Positions 35,216 through 44,529 of a stretch of DNA of 64,000 nt are shown here, piece after piece (the first letter of the stretch is position 1; each line of letters starts with the position of its first letter). This stretch comes from an uncultured Mucilaginibacter sp. (lineage in GTDB: Bacteria; Bacteroidota; Bacteroidia; Sphingobacteriales; Sphingobacteriaceae): positions 217,278-281,277 of the forward strand of contig NZ_CAJYGQ010000009.1 of the NCBI RefSeq assembly GCF_913773635.1, given 5' to 3'. The position numbers and the translations under genes are program-made. The notes beneath the pieces are model-generated. The model did not search any database and had not been told where the DNA came from. It worked only from the letters and a program-made list of their open reading frames with translations.

Positions 35216-35223
35216 CAAAAGTA
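35216..35223 (-). promoter_or_regulatory. Candidate -7 promoter box of the first SusC gene
   Basis: The reverse strand reads TACTTTTG, matching TAnnTTTG. It would give an mRNA leader of about 150 bases before the ATG at 35063. Confidence 0.4.
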
Positions 35224-35478
35224 GGCGTTAGCACCTTTTCTTATTATGAAATTTTTCCTAATGTTTGTAAAATATTATCAATTGCGGTTAAGCATTTTAA
35301 TTAAGGCATTAAGATTTGATTAGAAAACAAAGATTAATCTCAACCCATAATATAAGATTGTATAAGTTAATGGAACAATTTTTCAATTAACGACAACTAA
35401 TTAAGGCAAGCATTCATCATGGGTAGCAATAAGCATATAACCTAAAATTGGCTTGATAAGTGATTAAATGCTAAATCA

Positions 35479-35486
35479 TATCTTTG
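35479..35486 (+). promoter_or_regulatory. Bacteroidota-type -7 promoter box of the kinase/DUF3037 pair
   Basis: TATCTTTG matches TAnnTTTG and lies 18 bases before the ATG at 35505. It overlaps the in-frame TTG at 35484, which argues against that codon as the start. Confidence 0.55.
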
Positions 35487-35504
35487 CCCAATATCACATC
35501 GCTA

Positions 35505-36305
35505 ATGGAAAACGACGATATGCACAAGTTACGCTCGGTAAACGTAACAAGATATGTAACGCCTTTGCGTGAAGGCGGCTCCCTCCCAGCCATTGCCGAG
35601 GCAGACGATAATTTTTTGTATGTATTGAAATTCCGAGGTGCCGGACAAGGTGTAAAGGCGCTGATTGCCGAGCTTATTGGCGGCGAAATTGCACGCTTAC
35701 TAGGCTTCAAAATACCTGAAATTGTGTTTGCTAACCTTGACACTGCTTTCGGCCGTACCGAACCTGATGAAGAAATTCAGGATTTACTCAAGGCAAGTAC
35801 AGGCCTTAACCTGGCACTACACTACCTTTCGGGCGCTATTACTTATGATCCGGTTTTAACACAACTTGATGCTAAATTATCTTCTCAAATTGTGTGGCTT
35901 GATTGCTTACTCACCAATGTTGACCGCACACCACGTAATACCAATATGCTGATGTGGCACAAGGAGCTTTGGCTTATTGATCATGGTGCATCATTATATT
36001 TCCATCATTCGTGGCATAACTGGGAAGAGCAGGCTAAACGTCCTTTTGCTCAAATCAAAGATCATGTTTTGCTGCAATGGGCTACTCAACTTGATGAGAC
36101 AGACCAGGAGTTTAAAACCATATTAACGCCTCAAAGCATAAAAGCCATAACTGAACTCATACCTGAGGAGTGGCTATCCGATCCATCATCTGATCAATCG
36201 CCGTCTGAACGACGTGAAGTTTATTATAAGTTTTTAACTACGCGCCTTGCCGAATCTTCAGTATTTATTAAAGAAGCACAAAATGCCAGAGCAACACTTA
36301 TTTGA
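35505..36305 (+). CDS. HipA-family serine/threonine kinase
   Basis: 266 residues from ATG 35505 (ATG 35520 is also possible). The protein is a compact HipA-like kinase without the N-terminal subdomain of E. coli HipA. Visible are a nucleotide-loop/Lys region (LYVLKFRGAGQGVKALIAE), the catalytic loop WLDCLLTNVDRTPRNTNML with Asp and Asn in kinase order, and a DFG-like LIDHGASLYF. The core residues look intact. The DUF3037 gene overlaps its end by 23 bases, so the two are translationally coupled. HipA kinases can arrest growth by phosphorylating tRNA-synthetases; whether this one does is unknown, and no HipB-type repressor is adjacent. Confidence 0.75.
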   Translation: MENDDMHKLRSVNVTRYVTPLREGGSLPAIAEADDNFLYVLKFRGAGQGVKALIAELIGGEIARLLGFKIPEIVFANLDTAFGRTEPDEEIQDLLKASTGLNLALHYLSGAITYDPVLTQLDAKLSSQIVWLDCLLTNVDRTPRNTNMLMWHKELWLIDHGASLYFHHSWHNWEEQAKRPFAQIKDHVLLQWATQLDETDQEFKTILTPQSIKAITELIPEEWLSDPSSDQSPSERREVYYKFLTTRLAESSVFIKEAQNARATLI

Positions 36306-36666
36306 GTATGCGGTAATACGCGTTATGCCAAGGGTGGAGCGCGAAGAGTTCATTAATGTTGGAGTGATATTGTACTGCGCCAAACTAAAATTTTTGCAGT
36401 GCCGATATCATGTAGACATTGAAAGGCTTCAATCTTTTTGCAAAATGATGGATGTTGATGATGTAGCTGCAAACCTGGGTGCATTTGAGAAAATATGCAA
36501 CGGTGGAACTCTGGCTGGAGCTATTGGAAAACTTGATGCTGCATCAAGATTCAGGTGGCTGACAGCAACACGTAGCACTGTAGTTCAGGCCTCCAAAGTT
36601 CATCCGGGCTTTTGCACCGACCCTGCGGCAACGTTATTGCGGTTACATGAAAGTTTAGCATTATAA
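36283..36666 (+). CDS. DUF3037 protein
   Basis: The ATG at 36283 gives 127 residues beginning MPEQHLFEYAVIRVMPRVER, with EEFINVGVILYCAKLKFLQCRY following, the hallmark of DUF3037. An ORF extending to 36247 would run further into the kinase gene. It overlaps the kinase by 23 bases and ends 9 bases before the MOSC gene. DUF3037 proteins are repeatedly found beside HipA-like kinases, but their function is not known; a regulator or partner of the kinase is the simplest guess. Confidence 0.8.
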   Translation: MPEQHLFEYAVIRVMPRVEREEFINVGVILYCAKLKFLQCRYHVDIERLQSFCKMMDVDDVAANLGAFEKICNGGTLAGAIGKLDAASRFRWLTATRSTVVQASKVHPGFCTDPAATLLRLHESLAL

Positions 36667-36674
36667 CGGTAAAA

Positions 36675-37178
36675 ATGAAGCTATCGCCAAATTCACCACT
36701 GCAAAAATTAATGGACACCCTGCCCCAACAGGGCTTGGTAACCTGGATTGGCGTAAGGCCTCAGCGAAGAGCACCTCTGCTTTCAGTAGAAAATGTGGAG
36801 GCAATTACTCTTAAAGGACTTGCCGGCGATCACTTTTCAGGTTCGGAAAAAAGCAAGCGACAAATTACCCTTATACAGCAGGAACATATAGATTTGGTAG
36901 CATCGGTAATGCAGTTAGCGCATCTAACGCCCGGTATGCTGCGCCGCAACATTGTGGTTAAAGGCATTAATTTACATTCCTTGAAAGACCGGAAGTTTTG
37001 GGTTGGAGATGTATTACTGGAGTATACCGGCGATTGCCACCCCTGCTCGCGGATGGAAGACATTCTCGGCCCCGGAGGTTACAATGCCATGCGAGGACAC
37101 GGAGGTATCACAGCCCGGATACTACAAGGTGGTAACATTGGTATTAATGATAAGGTGTTTATCGAGCAATCTTCATAA
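36675..37178 (+). CDS. MOSC domain protein
   Basis: 167 residues, a single MOSC domain: GLAGDHFSGSEKSKRQITLIQQEH, LRRNIVVKGINLHSLKD, VGDVLLEYTGDCHPCSRME with the conserved Cys, and GGYNAMRGHGGITARIL. MOSC domains handle molybdenum cofactor-bound sulfur or oxo-transfer to N-hydroxylated compounds. As a stand-alone form it resembles YiiM-like proteins, which reduce N-hydroxylated bases. The gene starts 9 bases after DUF3037, so cotranscription is likely although a functional link is not evident. Confidence 0.88.
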   Translation: MKLSPNSPLQKLMDTLPQQGLVTWIGVRPQRRAPLLSVENVEAITLKGLAGDHFSGSEKSKRQITLIQQEHIDLVASVMQLAHLTPGMLRRNIVVKGINLHSLKDRKFWVGDVLLEYTGDCHPCSRMEDILGPGGYNAMRGHGGITARILQGGNIGINDKVFIEQSS

Positions 37179-37192
37179 TTCTTAAAGAAGAA

Positions 37193-37219
37193 ACCCCGCC
37201 TGAATTACCAGAACGGGGT
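37193..37219. terminator. Short hairpin between MOSC gene and second susD gene
   Basis: ACCCCG (37193-37198) pairs with CGGGGT (37214-37219); only 6 bp, with A- and T-rich flanks. A weak bidirectional terminator candidate between convergent genes. Confidence 0.4.
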
Positions 37220-37244
37220 ATTACTATGTAAACCAAAAAGAATA

Positions 37245-39215
37245 TTACCAACCCGGATTTTGCTCCGCAGCTTTTTCTGCTGATGTTAGCGGTTGACCAT
37301 TTTTCTTGATTAAGTCAAGGTGAACCGCCTGTGGTATTGGTCTTAATAAATGCTTTGGAGCAACAGGACGGGCTTCATCATTGAACGCATTTGCGCGAGC
37401 AATTAAAGTACGTGTACGAGATAAATCTTCCCAACGCATCAGTTCACCCATTAATTCGCGCGAACGCTCATTAAGTATAAATGCCATAAACTTATCTGCA
37501 TCTGATGCAGCGCCAATACGACTGTAAAACTCGCGGCTGGAATTTAGAATGTCACCTACGCTGTTAATATGCATACTATTTAACGTATTTGTAGTAACAG
37601 GCGTTGTAATATTGTTTGATTCGTAATAAGTGTTACGATCAGAATAAGAACTAGGTGCAGTTGGGCTAACAGCTGGGTTGGTTTTATAAGAAACTCCTCC
37701 GTCAACATAAAACGAACGATCTTCGCCATCTTTATAAGCGGCACGGTCACGCACTTTATTAATATAAGGCAGAGCAGCACCATAGTTGCCGAGGCGTCCA
37801 TAAGCTTCTGCAGCAATCAAATAGGTTTCGGCCAAACGTGCTAAGATACCGTCACGCGTACCAAATTGTGACGCCACAGCATTACGCGAGCCATCCATAA
37901 ATTTCGATAACGCTACATAACGGCTTGCCTCGTAATTGCCATGATTTCCCTGGAAGTTTTCAGCCTGACCTGCAAAGTATCTTACGAACATGTGCGGTGC
38001 ACGCAATGTAATGTTAGCAGCTGTATAACGGGCATCGCCAGCATTATTAACTATGTAAAGAATTGCTTCCTGACCTATTGAGAATTTATTTTGACCTGCC
38101 TGAGGATGACCTGCAGGCCATTTAGGATAACTACTGGCACTTGCATTATTGGCAATATATCGCGTTTTAAAGCTCTTCCAAAAACGTGAATCGTTTACAC
38201 GATCGTATACATCCATTGCGTAATCGGTTGAGCGCAAACGTTGAAATTCCCGGCCGCCCGCTAAATCACGTACCATACCAGGCAAATTCTGATATATTGA
38301 TGGATAATACAAATGTATTTGATTACCATATCGGCCTTGCGTTGCAGTATTGTTTGAGAACTCCGCTGCTAAAATAACTTCTGAAAGTGTTTCATTCGGT
38401 CCATCAGGAGTTGTAAAATTCCATAAATCACTAAAATTATTTGCAAGGCTTTTACCGCTTGTGTTGATTACTTCATCACAAAGCTGTATCGCTTTATTCA
38501 AGTCAGCTTCTTTAGTGCTTGCATTCCAATCACTATTAATTTCACTTGCTCTGAAAAGATAAGCCTTTGCCAAAAAGTGAGCAGCTGCCCATTTGGTTAT
38601 TCTGCCCCTTTCGGCTGGAGTTGCAGGCAACAAGTTATAGGCTTGTGTAAAGTCGGCTATTATCTGATTATATACCTGCTGCGCTGTATTACGTGGAAAT
38701 TCCTCTTCAATGGTTAATGATGTAGTTAGCTTCAGCGGCACACCACCAAATTGTTTAACCAATTTAAAGTAGTCAAAGGCACGCATAAAATAACCTTCTC
38801 CTAAACGAGTATTTTTATTTGCTCCCTCGTAATACTGCGGCACATTTTGTATCATAATGTTAGCGGAATTTATGTTGCCGTACATATTACTCCAAACGGT
38901 TGCAGCATCACCAATGAAACTGTTAAGGTTTGCATCATAAGAGTTCCACATTTGCATGGTGCGGTCGCCCCCAACGGCAAACTCATCGGTGCCATAGTTT
39001 GTAGTTGAATACGCCCATTCATAATTGAAATGAAAACGTAAACTTTGATACATACCAACTGATAATCCGTCTAAACCAAAGGTTGTCTTAAAATCTTCGG
39101 TATTTAAAGCTGTTAATTGATTTTCATCCAAAAAGCTTTTTTTGCAGCTTGTAGGCATCACCATAAGTGTGGTGACTGCTGCGGCGCCATATATTAGTTT
39201 AGCTAATTTTTTCAT
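37245..39215 (-). CDS. SusD/RagB-family outer-membrane lipoprotein (locus 2)
   Basis: The ATG at 39215 gives 656 residues with a lipobox (PTSC near residue 24). Family segments are KSFLDENQLTALNTEDF, RLGEGYFMRAFDYFKLVKQFGG, a TPR-like helical core and the C-terminal FILNERSRELMGELMRWEDLSR and HLLRPIPQ. It is the surface lid/binding protein for the SusC barrel encoded 16 bases upstream. It is somewhat larger than the locus 1 homologue, with an extra loop around residue 500-560. Ligand unknown. Confidence 0.92.
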   Translation of the reverse strand: MKKLAKLIYGAAAVTTLMVMPTSCKKSFLDENQLTALNTEDFKTTFGLDGLSVGMYQSLRFHFNYEWAYSTTNYGTDEFAVGGDRTMQMWNSYDANLNSFIGDAATVWSNMYGNINSANIMIQNVPQYYEGANKNTRLGEGYFMRAFDYFKLVKQFGGVPLKLTTSLTIEEEFPRNTAQQVYNQIIADFTQAYNLLPATPAERGRITKWAAAHFLAKAYLFRASEINSDWNASTKEADLNKAIQLCDEVINTSGKSLANNFSDLWNFTTPDGPNETLSEVILAAEFSNNTATQGRYGNQIHLYYPSIYQNLPGMVRDLAGGREFQRLRSTDYAMDVYDRVNDSRFWKSFKTRYIANNASASSYPKWPAGHPQAGQNKFSIGQEAILYIVNNAGDARYTAANITLRAPHMFVRYFAGQAENFQGNHGNYEASRYVALSKFMDGSRNAVASQFGTRDGILARLAETYLIAAEAYGRLGNYGAALPYINKVRDRAAYKDGEDRSFYVDGGVSYKTNPAVSPTAPSSYSDRNTYYESNNITTPVTTNTLNSMHINSVGDILNSSREFYSRIGAASDADKFMAFILNERSRELMGELMRWEDLSRTRTLIARANAFNDEARPVAPKHLLRPIPQAVHLDLIKKNGQPLTSAEKAAEQNPGW

Positions 39216-39230
39216 GATTTGTGTTTGCAA

Positions 39231-42200
39231 TTAAAATCCTACGTTCACACCAAATACAAAGCCTCTGTTAAAAATTGCGCTTTGAGTATCCGGATCAATA
39301 AAATCAACTGACTTATGGATATAACCCGGATTTAATGTCTGAGCATAAACCTTTACGCGTGACAGGTTAAGCTTTTGGGTAAGCTTGGTAGGCAAAAAAT
39401 ATCCCAGGGAAATGTTACGGATTTTTATAAACGACCCATCCTGATAATTCATTGATGTACGGTAAACATCTCCAGCTGCACTGTTATAATTTGGAGATGG
39501 GTAAGCGTTTGTTGGGTTTGTTGGTGTCCAGTAGTCGAGCACGCGTTGCGCAAATCGACCTTGTAATGACTCAGCTCCAGCATCAATTATATAACCCCAG
39601 CGGGCAAATACAAATGCAGACAGTTCAAAGCCTTTGTAATTGAAAGTATTTGTCATACCACCGTTCCAGTTCGGGCTACGGCTTCCTCTGAATACGCGGT
39701 CATTATTTGCATCAATACGATAATCACCGTTTTGATCTTTAATTTTAATATCACCCGGATAAAATACACGGCGCGTTGGAGTGCTTGAAGCTTGTTGATA
39801 TTTTAACATTTCACGCTGGTCGTCCTCAGTATCTTGCCAGATACCAATTTTCTCGTAATCATAAAAAGTTTGAACACGCTGACCTATGAACCATCCGTTT
39901 GATACATCGTTAACCTTTCCTAAAGAAAGTTCTTCAATTTTCTCTCTTGTAGCAGAGAAGTTAAGGCCCGTTGTCCAGGTAAAATCTTTAGTTTTTACGT
40001 TAACAGTATTTATTGTAATCTCAATACCTCTATTAGAAGTTCTGCCTATGTTATCAAAAGCAGAAGGATAACCATTTATAGGCGAAATACCTCTGTTTAA
40101 TAACAGGTCTGACGTACGGGTAGTGTACAAATCAATAGCACCATTAATCCTGTTCTTTAAAACACCAAATTCAATTCCTAAGTTATATTGCGTTGTTTTT
40201 TCCCAACCAATTGGATTTGGAAGTGAAATTGGATTGGCCAGTGATGCGTCAGACGATACATAACCCGGGCTTACATTTGGACCAAACGTGTAGTAAAGCG
40301 TTTGTAAAGCACCAATAGTTGTATAAGGTCTTACTGCAGCGTTACCAACTGTACCAACTCCAACACGTACCTTTAATGCATCAATCCAGCTAAACTGTTT
40401 TATAAAATCTTCCTGATCTAAACGCCAGCCTGCTGAAACCGATGGGAAAGAATCCCACTTCATGCCTGGCTGCAATACTGATGATCCATCCCAGCGTACA
40501 AATGCAGTAAGTATGTACTTATTGTCAAACGTGTAATTACCACGTACCATGTATGAATTTAGTCTCGAATCAACAAGGTTTGAGCTAAATGCATCAAGAG
40601 CCGAAACCGAATTTAATTGGTACCACAATTGTTTGGTGTAAGGAAGTTTAGTTGCAGTCATTGCTGAGCTTTCCTCACGGTTTGATTGCGAACTTTGTAA
40701 CAAAGTAAGTCCGAAGTCATGCTTACCAACCGACTTATTGTAATAAAGAAGGTGGTCAAGTGTCCATGTCATCCTATTACCCTGAGCAAGTTGGGCCTGG
40801 TTAGTCGAACCTGCCTGGCCGGCGCCACGGTTAATAGATAAGGCATCTTGGTAGCGTCCGTTATTATAATTACTTAAATCAGGACCAAACTGCAAACGGT
40901 ATTTTAAACCCGGCAAAATGCTTAACTCAGCATAAAATGAGCCTAAAGCACGTGTAGTTTTACGCAGGTCGATATTGTATTTTTCTTCACCAATAGGATT
41001 TTGAATGTTAACATCTCCGCCCGGTAGATTTATACGGTTACCGTTGGCATCAAAAGGCACTGCGTATGGTAACATTCCTAATGCAGCAGAATACAGTTGA
41101 CCGGGTCCGGTGACGTTGGAAGTTTGGAACCCGTAATTCTGCGCACTGAAAGTTGCGTTTATACTGGCACCCATTTTAAACCACTTGGTTGGCGTTATAT
41201 CAACACTTACTTTTGAGCTGTAACGAGTGTAGTTCTGTCCAATTTGCGTACCATCCTGACGCAGGTAGCCAAAAGAGCCATATGCAGTCATTTTATCTGT
41301 ACCACCACTTGCGCTTAATATATGATCATGAGTTACGCCTGTTTTTTTAACCATGTCACCCCAGTTGGTGGTTGGCACAAGGCTACCATCAAACGTTCCG
41401 TTAGCCCAACCTTTTTCTATGTTTGCAAAAGCTACAGCATCCTGGCCAAAAATCCTTCGGTCATCAGCTAAAGTGGGCGTTAAAGGATAAGTTGAGTTAG
41501 CATTAGCTGCTGGGTTCAAATATCCCACTCTGCGGTAAGCATCTCTCCTGAATTCAATATATTGAGCAGAATTCATCATCTCCTGTGCGTTATGCAAGGT
41601 TTCGATGGTAGCTGTTCCAACATAATCTAGTGATAACCTACCAGCCTTTCCTCGCTTGGTAGTTACCAATATAACACCATTTGCACCGCGTGAGCCATAT
41701 ACTGCTGTTGCTGATGCATCTTTCAAAACATCTATATTTTCAATATCATTAGGATTGATATTTTCTATAGAGCCATTTAGTGGGATACCATCTACAACAT
41801 AAAGTGGATCACTTGTAGCGGTAATTGAACGTACACCACGTATACGTACCTGACCTAAGGTGCCTGGCCTTTCAGCCGATCTGATATCAACACCCGAAGC
41901 CTTACCTTGTAAAGCTTCTAATGCGTTAGCTACCGGCCTTGAGCGAATTTCCTGTGCGTTTATACTTACTACGGATGACGTTACATCTGAACGTTTTACC
42001 ACGTTGTAACCTACAACAACTACCTCGCTCAGGTTACTGGCTTGGGTAATTAGTTTTATATCAAGGTTCGTTTGGGTTCCAACAGTTACTTCCTGTGTTG
42101 TGAAGCCAACATATTTAACCACTAATACTGTATTGGCATCAGGCACAGTGATAGAGAAGTTACCGTTTACATCGGTTATAGTACCGGTGGTTGAACCTTT

Positions 42201-42680
42201 GATGGTTACACTTACGCCCACCAGTTCTTCACCTTTATCGCTGGTAACCTTACCTTTAATTTGTACAGGTGGCTGCTGAGCCGATACTGGCGTATTTACA
42301 GAGGTTTCAGCAGTTGCAACCGATTGCTTTTTTGCCAATACAATACGATCGTTAATCAGCTGATAGCTAATTTGATCGGGTAAAATATTGTCCAAAACGG
42401 CATCAAGTCTTTGCCCCGTAGCAGTGTAATTGATTTTAGCGTTGTTTTGAATGATACTTTTGCTGTAAACAAACTTTACGCCTGTTTTTTCTCCCAGCGC
42501 TTTAATTGCGCTTTCTAAATTTGGTTCATTAATAGTAACACTTACTATTTTATCAAGGATTTGCGCATTGCTACTCTTGGCATAGGCCACTGTTGAGAGT
42601 ATTAATGCAATAAATAACTGGCTCAAAGTTATCCTCATAATCTTCAGGCAGTTAGTTGGAGTTAGTAAATGATATTGCAT
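39231..42680 (-). CDS. SusC-family TonB-dependent transducer with STN domain (locus 2)
   Basis: 1149 residues from the ATG at 42680; a second ATG at 42638 (MRITLSQLF) gives a cleaner signal peptide and may be the true start. Order: signal peptide ending SSNAQ, STN (secretin/TonB N-terminal) domain at about 45-115 (KIVSVTINEPNLESAIKAL), Ala/Gln-rich linker, carboxypeptidase-regulatory-like domain (IKGKVTSDKGEELVGVSVTI), plug (IENIDVLKDASATAVYGSRGANG) and barrel ending GFVFGVNVGF. The STN domain contacts a FecR-like anti-sigma factor, and such a gene lies directly upstream, so this is a signalling transporter. Confidence 0.94.
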   Translation of the reverse strand: MQYHLLTPTNCLKIMRITLSQLFIALILSTVAYAKSSNAQILDKIVSVTINEPNLESAIKALGEKTGVKFVYSKSIIQNNAKINYTATGQRLDAVLDNILPDQISYQLINDRIVLAKKQSVATAETSVNTPVSAQQPPVQIKGKVTSDKGEELVGVSVTIKGSTTGTITDVNGNFSITVPDANTVLVVKYVGFTTQEVTVGTQTNLDIKLITQASNLSEVVVVGYNVVKRSDVTSSVVSINAQEIRSRPVANALEALQGKASGVDIRSAERPGTLGQVRIRGVRSITATSDPLYVVDGIPLNGSIENINPNDIENIDVLKDASATAVYGSRGANGVILVTTKRGKAGRLSLDYVGTATIETLHNAQEMMNSAQYIEFRRDAYRRVGYLNPAANANSTYPLTPTLADDRRIFGQDAVAFANIEKGWANGTFDGSLVPTTNWGDMVKKTGVTHDHILSASGGTDKMTAYGSFGYLRQDGTQIGQNYTRYSSKVSVDITPTKWFKMGASINATFSAQNYGFQTSNVTGPGQLYSAALGMLPYAVPFDANGNRINLPGGDVNIQNPIGEEKYNIDLRKTTRALGSFYAELSILPGLKYRLQFGPDLSNYNNGRYQDALSINRGAGQAGSTNQAQLAQGNRMTWTLDHLLYYNKSVGKHDFGLTLLQSSQSNREESSAMTATKLPYTKQLWYQLNSVSALDAFSSNLVDSRLNSYMVRGNYTFDNKYILTAFVRWDGSSVLQPGMKWDSFPSVSAGWRLDQEDFIKQFSWIDALKVRVGVGTVGNAAVRPYTTIGALQTLYYTFGPNVSPGYVSSDASLANPISLPNPIGWEKTTQYNLGIEFGVLKNRINGAIDLYTTRTSDLLLNRGISPINGYPSAFDNIGRTSNRGIEITINTVNVKTKDFTWTTGLNFSATREKIEELSLGKVNDVSNGWFIGQRVQTFYDYEKIGIWQDTEDDQREMLKYQQASSTPTRRVFYPGDIKIKDQNGDYRIDANNDRVFRGSRSPNWNGGMTNTFNYKGFELSAFVFARWGYIIDAGAESLQGRFAQRVLDYWTPTNPTNAYPSPNYNSAAGDVYRTSMNYQDGSFIKIRNISLGYFLPTKLTQKLNLSRVKVYAQTLNPGYIHKSVDFIDPDTQSAIFNRGFVFGVNVGF

Positions 42681-42816
42681 ACATTAAATTGGTTGTTTTT
42701 AAATAAATAATCGGCTTGAACTTAATTACCGGGTGTTCCCCTACATTAACTTACCGATATCAGGTTTTTAAATCGTCTTCTCTTTTTATTCATTGGTATT
42801 TAGTGGATTATGCATT

Positions 42817-43812
42817 TTATAATGTGGCATTTGATTTAAACACGAAAGTCTTATCATCATCAACCAGGTAGCCGGCGTTAACTGATTCTTTGATCATTTC
42901 AAGTATAGCCGGCAAACTTTGATCGGTAAAGTCGGCGGTAAACGTCAACCCATTAAGGTTTGCTTCCTTAGTGTAAATGTGAATACCAAACCGCTGATTA
43001 AGTGCCGTAAAAACTTTACTCAAAGGAGCATCTTCAAATGATAGTGATACCTTTTTCCACATCCGCATTTCGCTTTCAACTTGCTTGCCTTCATGCTTAA
43101 CCATTTTATTATGATTAAGCAGTGTTACCCTTTGGTTGGCTACAAGCATCATCTCCTGTCCCTTTTCACGCTGTGTAACCGATACTTTTCCGGTTACTAC
43201 CGAAACTTCGGCAGGAATATTTTTTAAAGCTTTAACCCGGAAACTGGTACCCCAAACGCGTGTGATAAGCTCCCCGCTGTTTATAATAAAAGGATGAGCT
43301 TTATCTTTAGTTACTTCAAAAAAAGCCTCGCCGGTTAATTTAACCTGACGTGTATGGTCATTAAATTTTTGGGGATAGGTAATTGAACTTTCGGGATTCA
43401 GCCAAACTATGCTGCGGTCAGGGAGGATCCGTTTTGATATACTTGAGCCGGTGTTTTTATAAGTTATATTGGCTTGCAGGTTTGTTGGTTGAACAGTAGC
43501 TGATGTTAGCCAGGTATCGGCAATCTTTACTACTAGTAACAACAAGGCGGCAATTCCTGCTGCTGCACAAAAAACAGTGTACAACTTACCACTAAAAAAG
43601 CTGTCGCCCCCCTTTTCATGCTTTTGTTCAACGCTTTGCGTAAAGCGATTGTACATTGAACGCTTTAAACTCTCCTGCTCAACTTCATCTAAAAAACGAA
43701 GCGGGTCAGGATGTTCGTCAAAACTTTTGTACCACTCATCTACAAACTCCTTCTCCTCCGGTGTACAAGTGTTATTTAAATATTTACGAATAAGTTGAGG
43801 GGTAATTTTCAT
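42817..43812 (-). CDS. FecR-family anti-sigma factor
   Basis: 331 residues. A cytoplasmic N-terminal segment (about 1-80, with TPEEKEFVDEWYKSFDE) would hold the sigma factor, followed by one membrane helix (about 82-102, LYTVFCAAAGIAALLLLVV), a periplasmic FecR beta domain (RSIVWLNPESSITYPQKF, VKLTGEAFFEVTKDKAHPF) and a C-terminal DUF4974 domain (LSFEDAPLSKVFTALNQRFG). The last domain resembles STN and contacts the transducer. The gene lies between the sigma factor and the SusC gene on the same strand. Confidence 0.93.
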   Translation of the reverse strand: MKITPQLIRKYLNNTCTPEEKEFVDEWYKSFDEHPDPLRFLDEVEQESLKRSMYNRFTQSVEQKHEKGGDSFFSGKLYTVFCAAAGIAALLLLVVKIADTWLTSATVQPTNLQANITYKNTGSSISKRILPDRSIVWLNPESSITYPQKFNDHTRQVKLTGEAFFEVTKDKAHPFIINSGELITRVWGTSFRVKALKNIPAEVSVVTGKVSVTQREKGQEMMLVANQRVTLLNHNKMVKHEGKQVESEMRMWKKVSLSFEDAPLSKVFTALNQRFGIHIYTKEANLNGLTFTADFTDQSLPAILEMIKESVNAGYLVDDDKTFVFKSNATL

Positions 43813-43950
43813 ACCATAGCGTGCAATTACAGGTTAAGAAGCTCAGTTTAATTGGTTTATATAGTATATGACAATTAAACCCTGCCTTACCCTTGCATGC
43901 CCGCTAAATTATTTTTCGGATAAAATGTAGAGCGATAAAAAAACTGAAGA

Positions 43951-44529
43951 TTAATATAGTACACATGAAAGTAATGCAACAATAAGTGTTACGCTTACTT
44001 TCAAACGCTTAATGGCTTTACTTAAATGCCCCTCTACCGTTTTCTCTGAAATTCCAAGTGTGCTTGCTATTTCCTTATTGGTTTTATTTTGCATGCGGCT
44101 CAATTCAAATACCGAACGGCACTTTTCGGGCAAAATGCTTACCTCTTTTGCTATTACAGTATTAAGCTCATGTAAGCGTATAATCTGCTCGGTTGAATAA
44201 TCGGCATGGGAGGTGGTCAATGATATGTTTTCAAATACAATACTTTTACGACTTTCGCGAGCAAAGTAATTTAACACCAAATGCTTTACTGAGGTGTAAA
44301 TATATCCTTCAAATGAAGTCTGTATCTTCAGTTTGTTACGGTTTGCCCAAAAGTTTGTCAAAAATTCCTGTACTATTTCTTCTGCCACCTCACGGCTTTT
44401 CACTCGTTTATACGCAAACGAGTAAAGCTGCTTCCAGTAACGGTTATAGATTTCCTCAAAGGCTTGCTCGTGGTCTGCCTTTATCAGTTCCAGTAACTCT
44501 ACATCATTCAGGCTTTGTACGTTGGGCAT
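43951..44529 (-). CDS. ECF-type RNA polymerase sigma factor (Bacteroidota SusC-linked family)
   Basis: 192 residues. Region 2 is present (HEQAFEEIYNRYWKQLYSFAYKR, EEIVQEFLTNFWANR) and region 4 (LPEKCRSVFELSRMQNKTNKEIASTLGISEKTVEGHLSKAIKRL in short blocks) contains a helix-turn-helix. An unusual hydrophobic tail (VTLIVALLSCVLY) follows region 4 and may contact the membrane. Such sigma factors are held by the FecR partner and released when the transducer binds its substrate, then drive their own SusCD operon. Confidence 0.93.
   Translation of the reverse strand: MPNVQSLNDVELLELIKADHEQAFEEIYNRYWKQLYSFAYKRVKSREVAEEIVQEFLTNFWANRNKLKIQTSFEGYIYTSVKHLVLNYFARESRKSIVFENISLTTSHADYSTEQIIRLHELNTVIAKEVSILPEKCRSVFELSRMQNKTNKEIASTLGISEKTVEGHLSKAIKRLKVSVTLIVALLSCVLY

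Larger units (their letters stand above)
35064..35504. other. Intergenic region between divergent susC-like and kinase genes
   Basis: About 440 bases without a credible gene. It holds a minus-strand TACTTTTG box (35216-35223) that would give the SusC mRNA a leader of about 150 bases, a perfect palindrome GGTATC-A-GATACC at 35129-35141 within that leader, and a plus-strand TATCTTTG box (35479-35486) for the kinase gene. The centre (35225-35400) is AT-rich with nothing recognisable. Confidence 0.6.
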
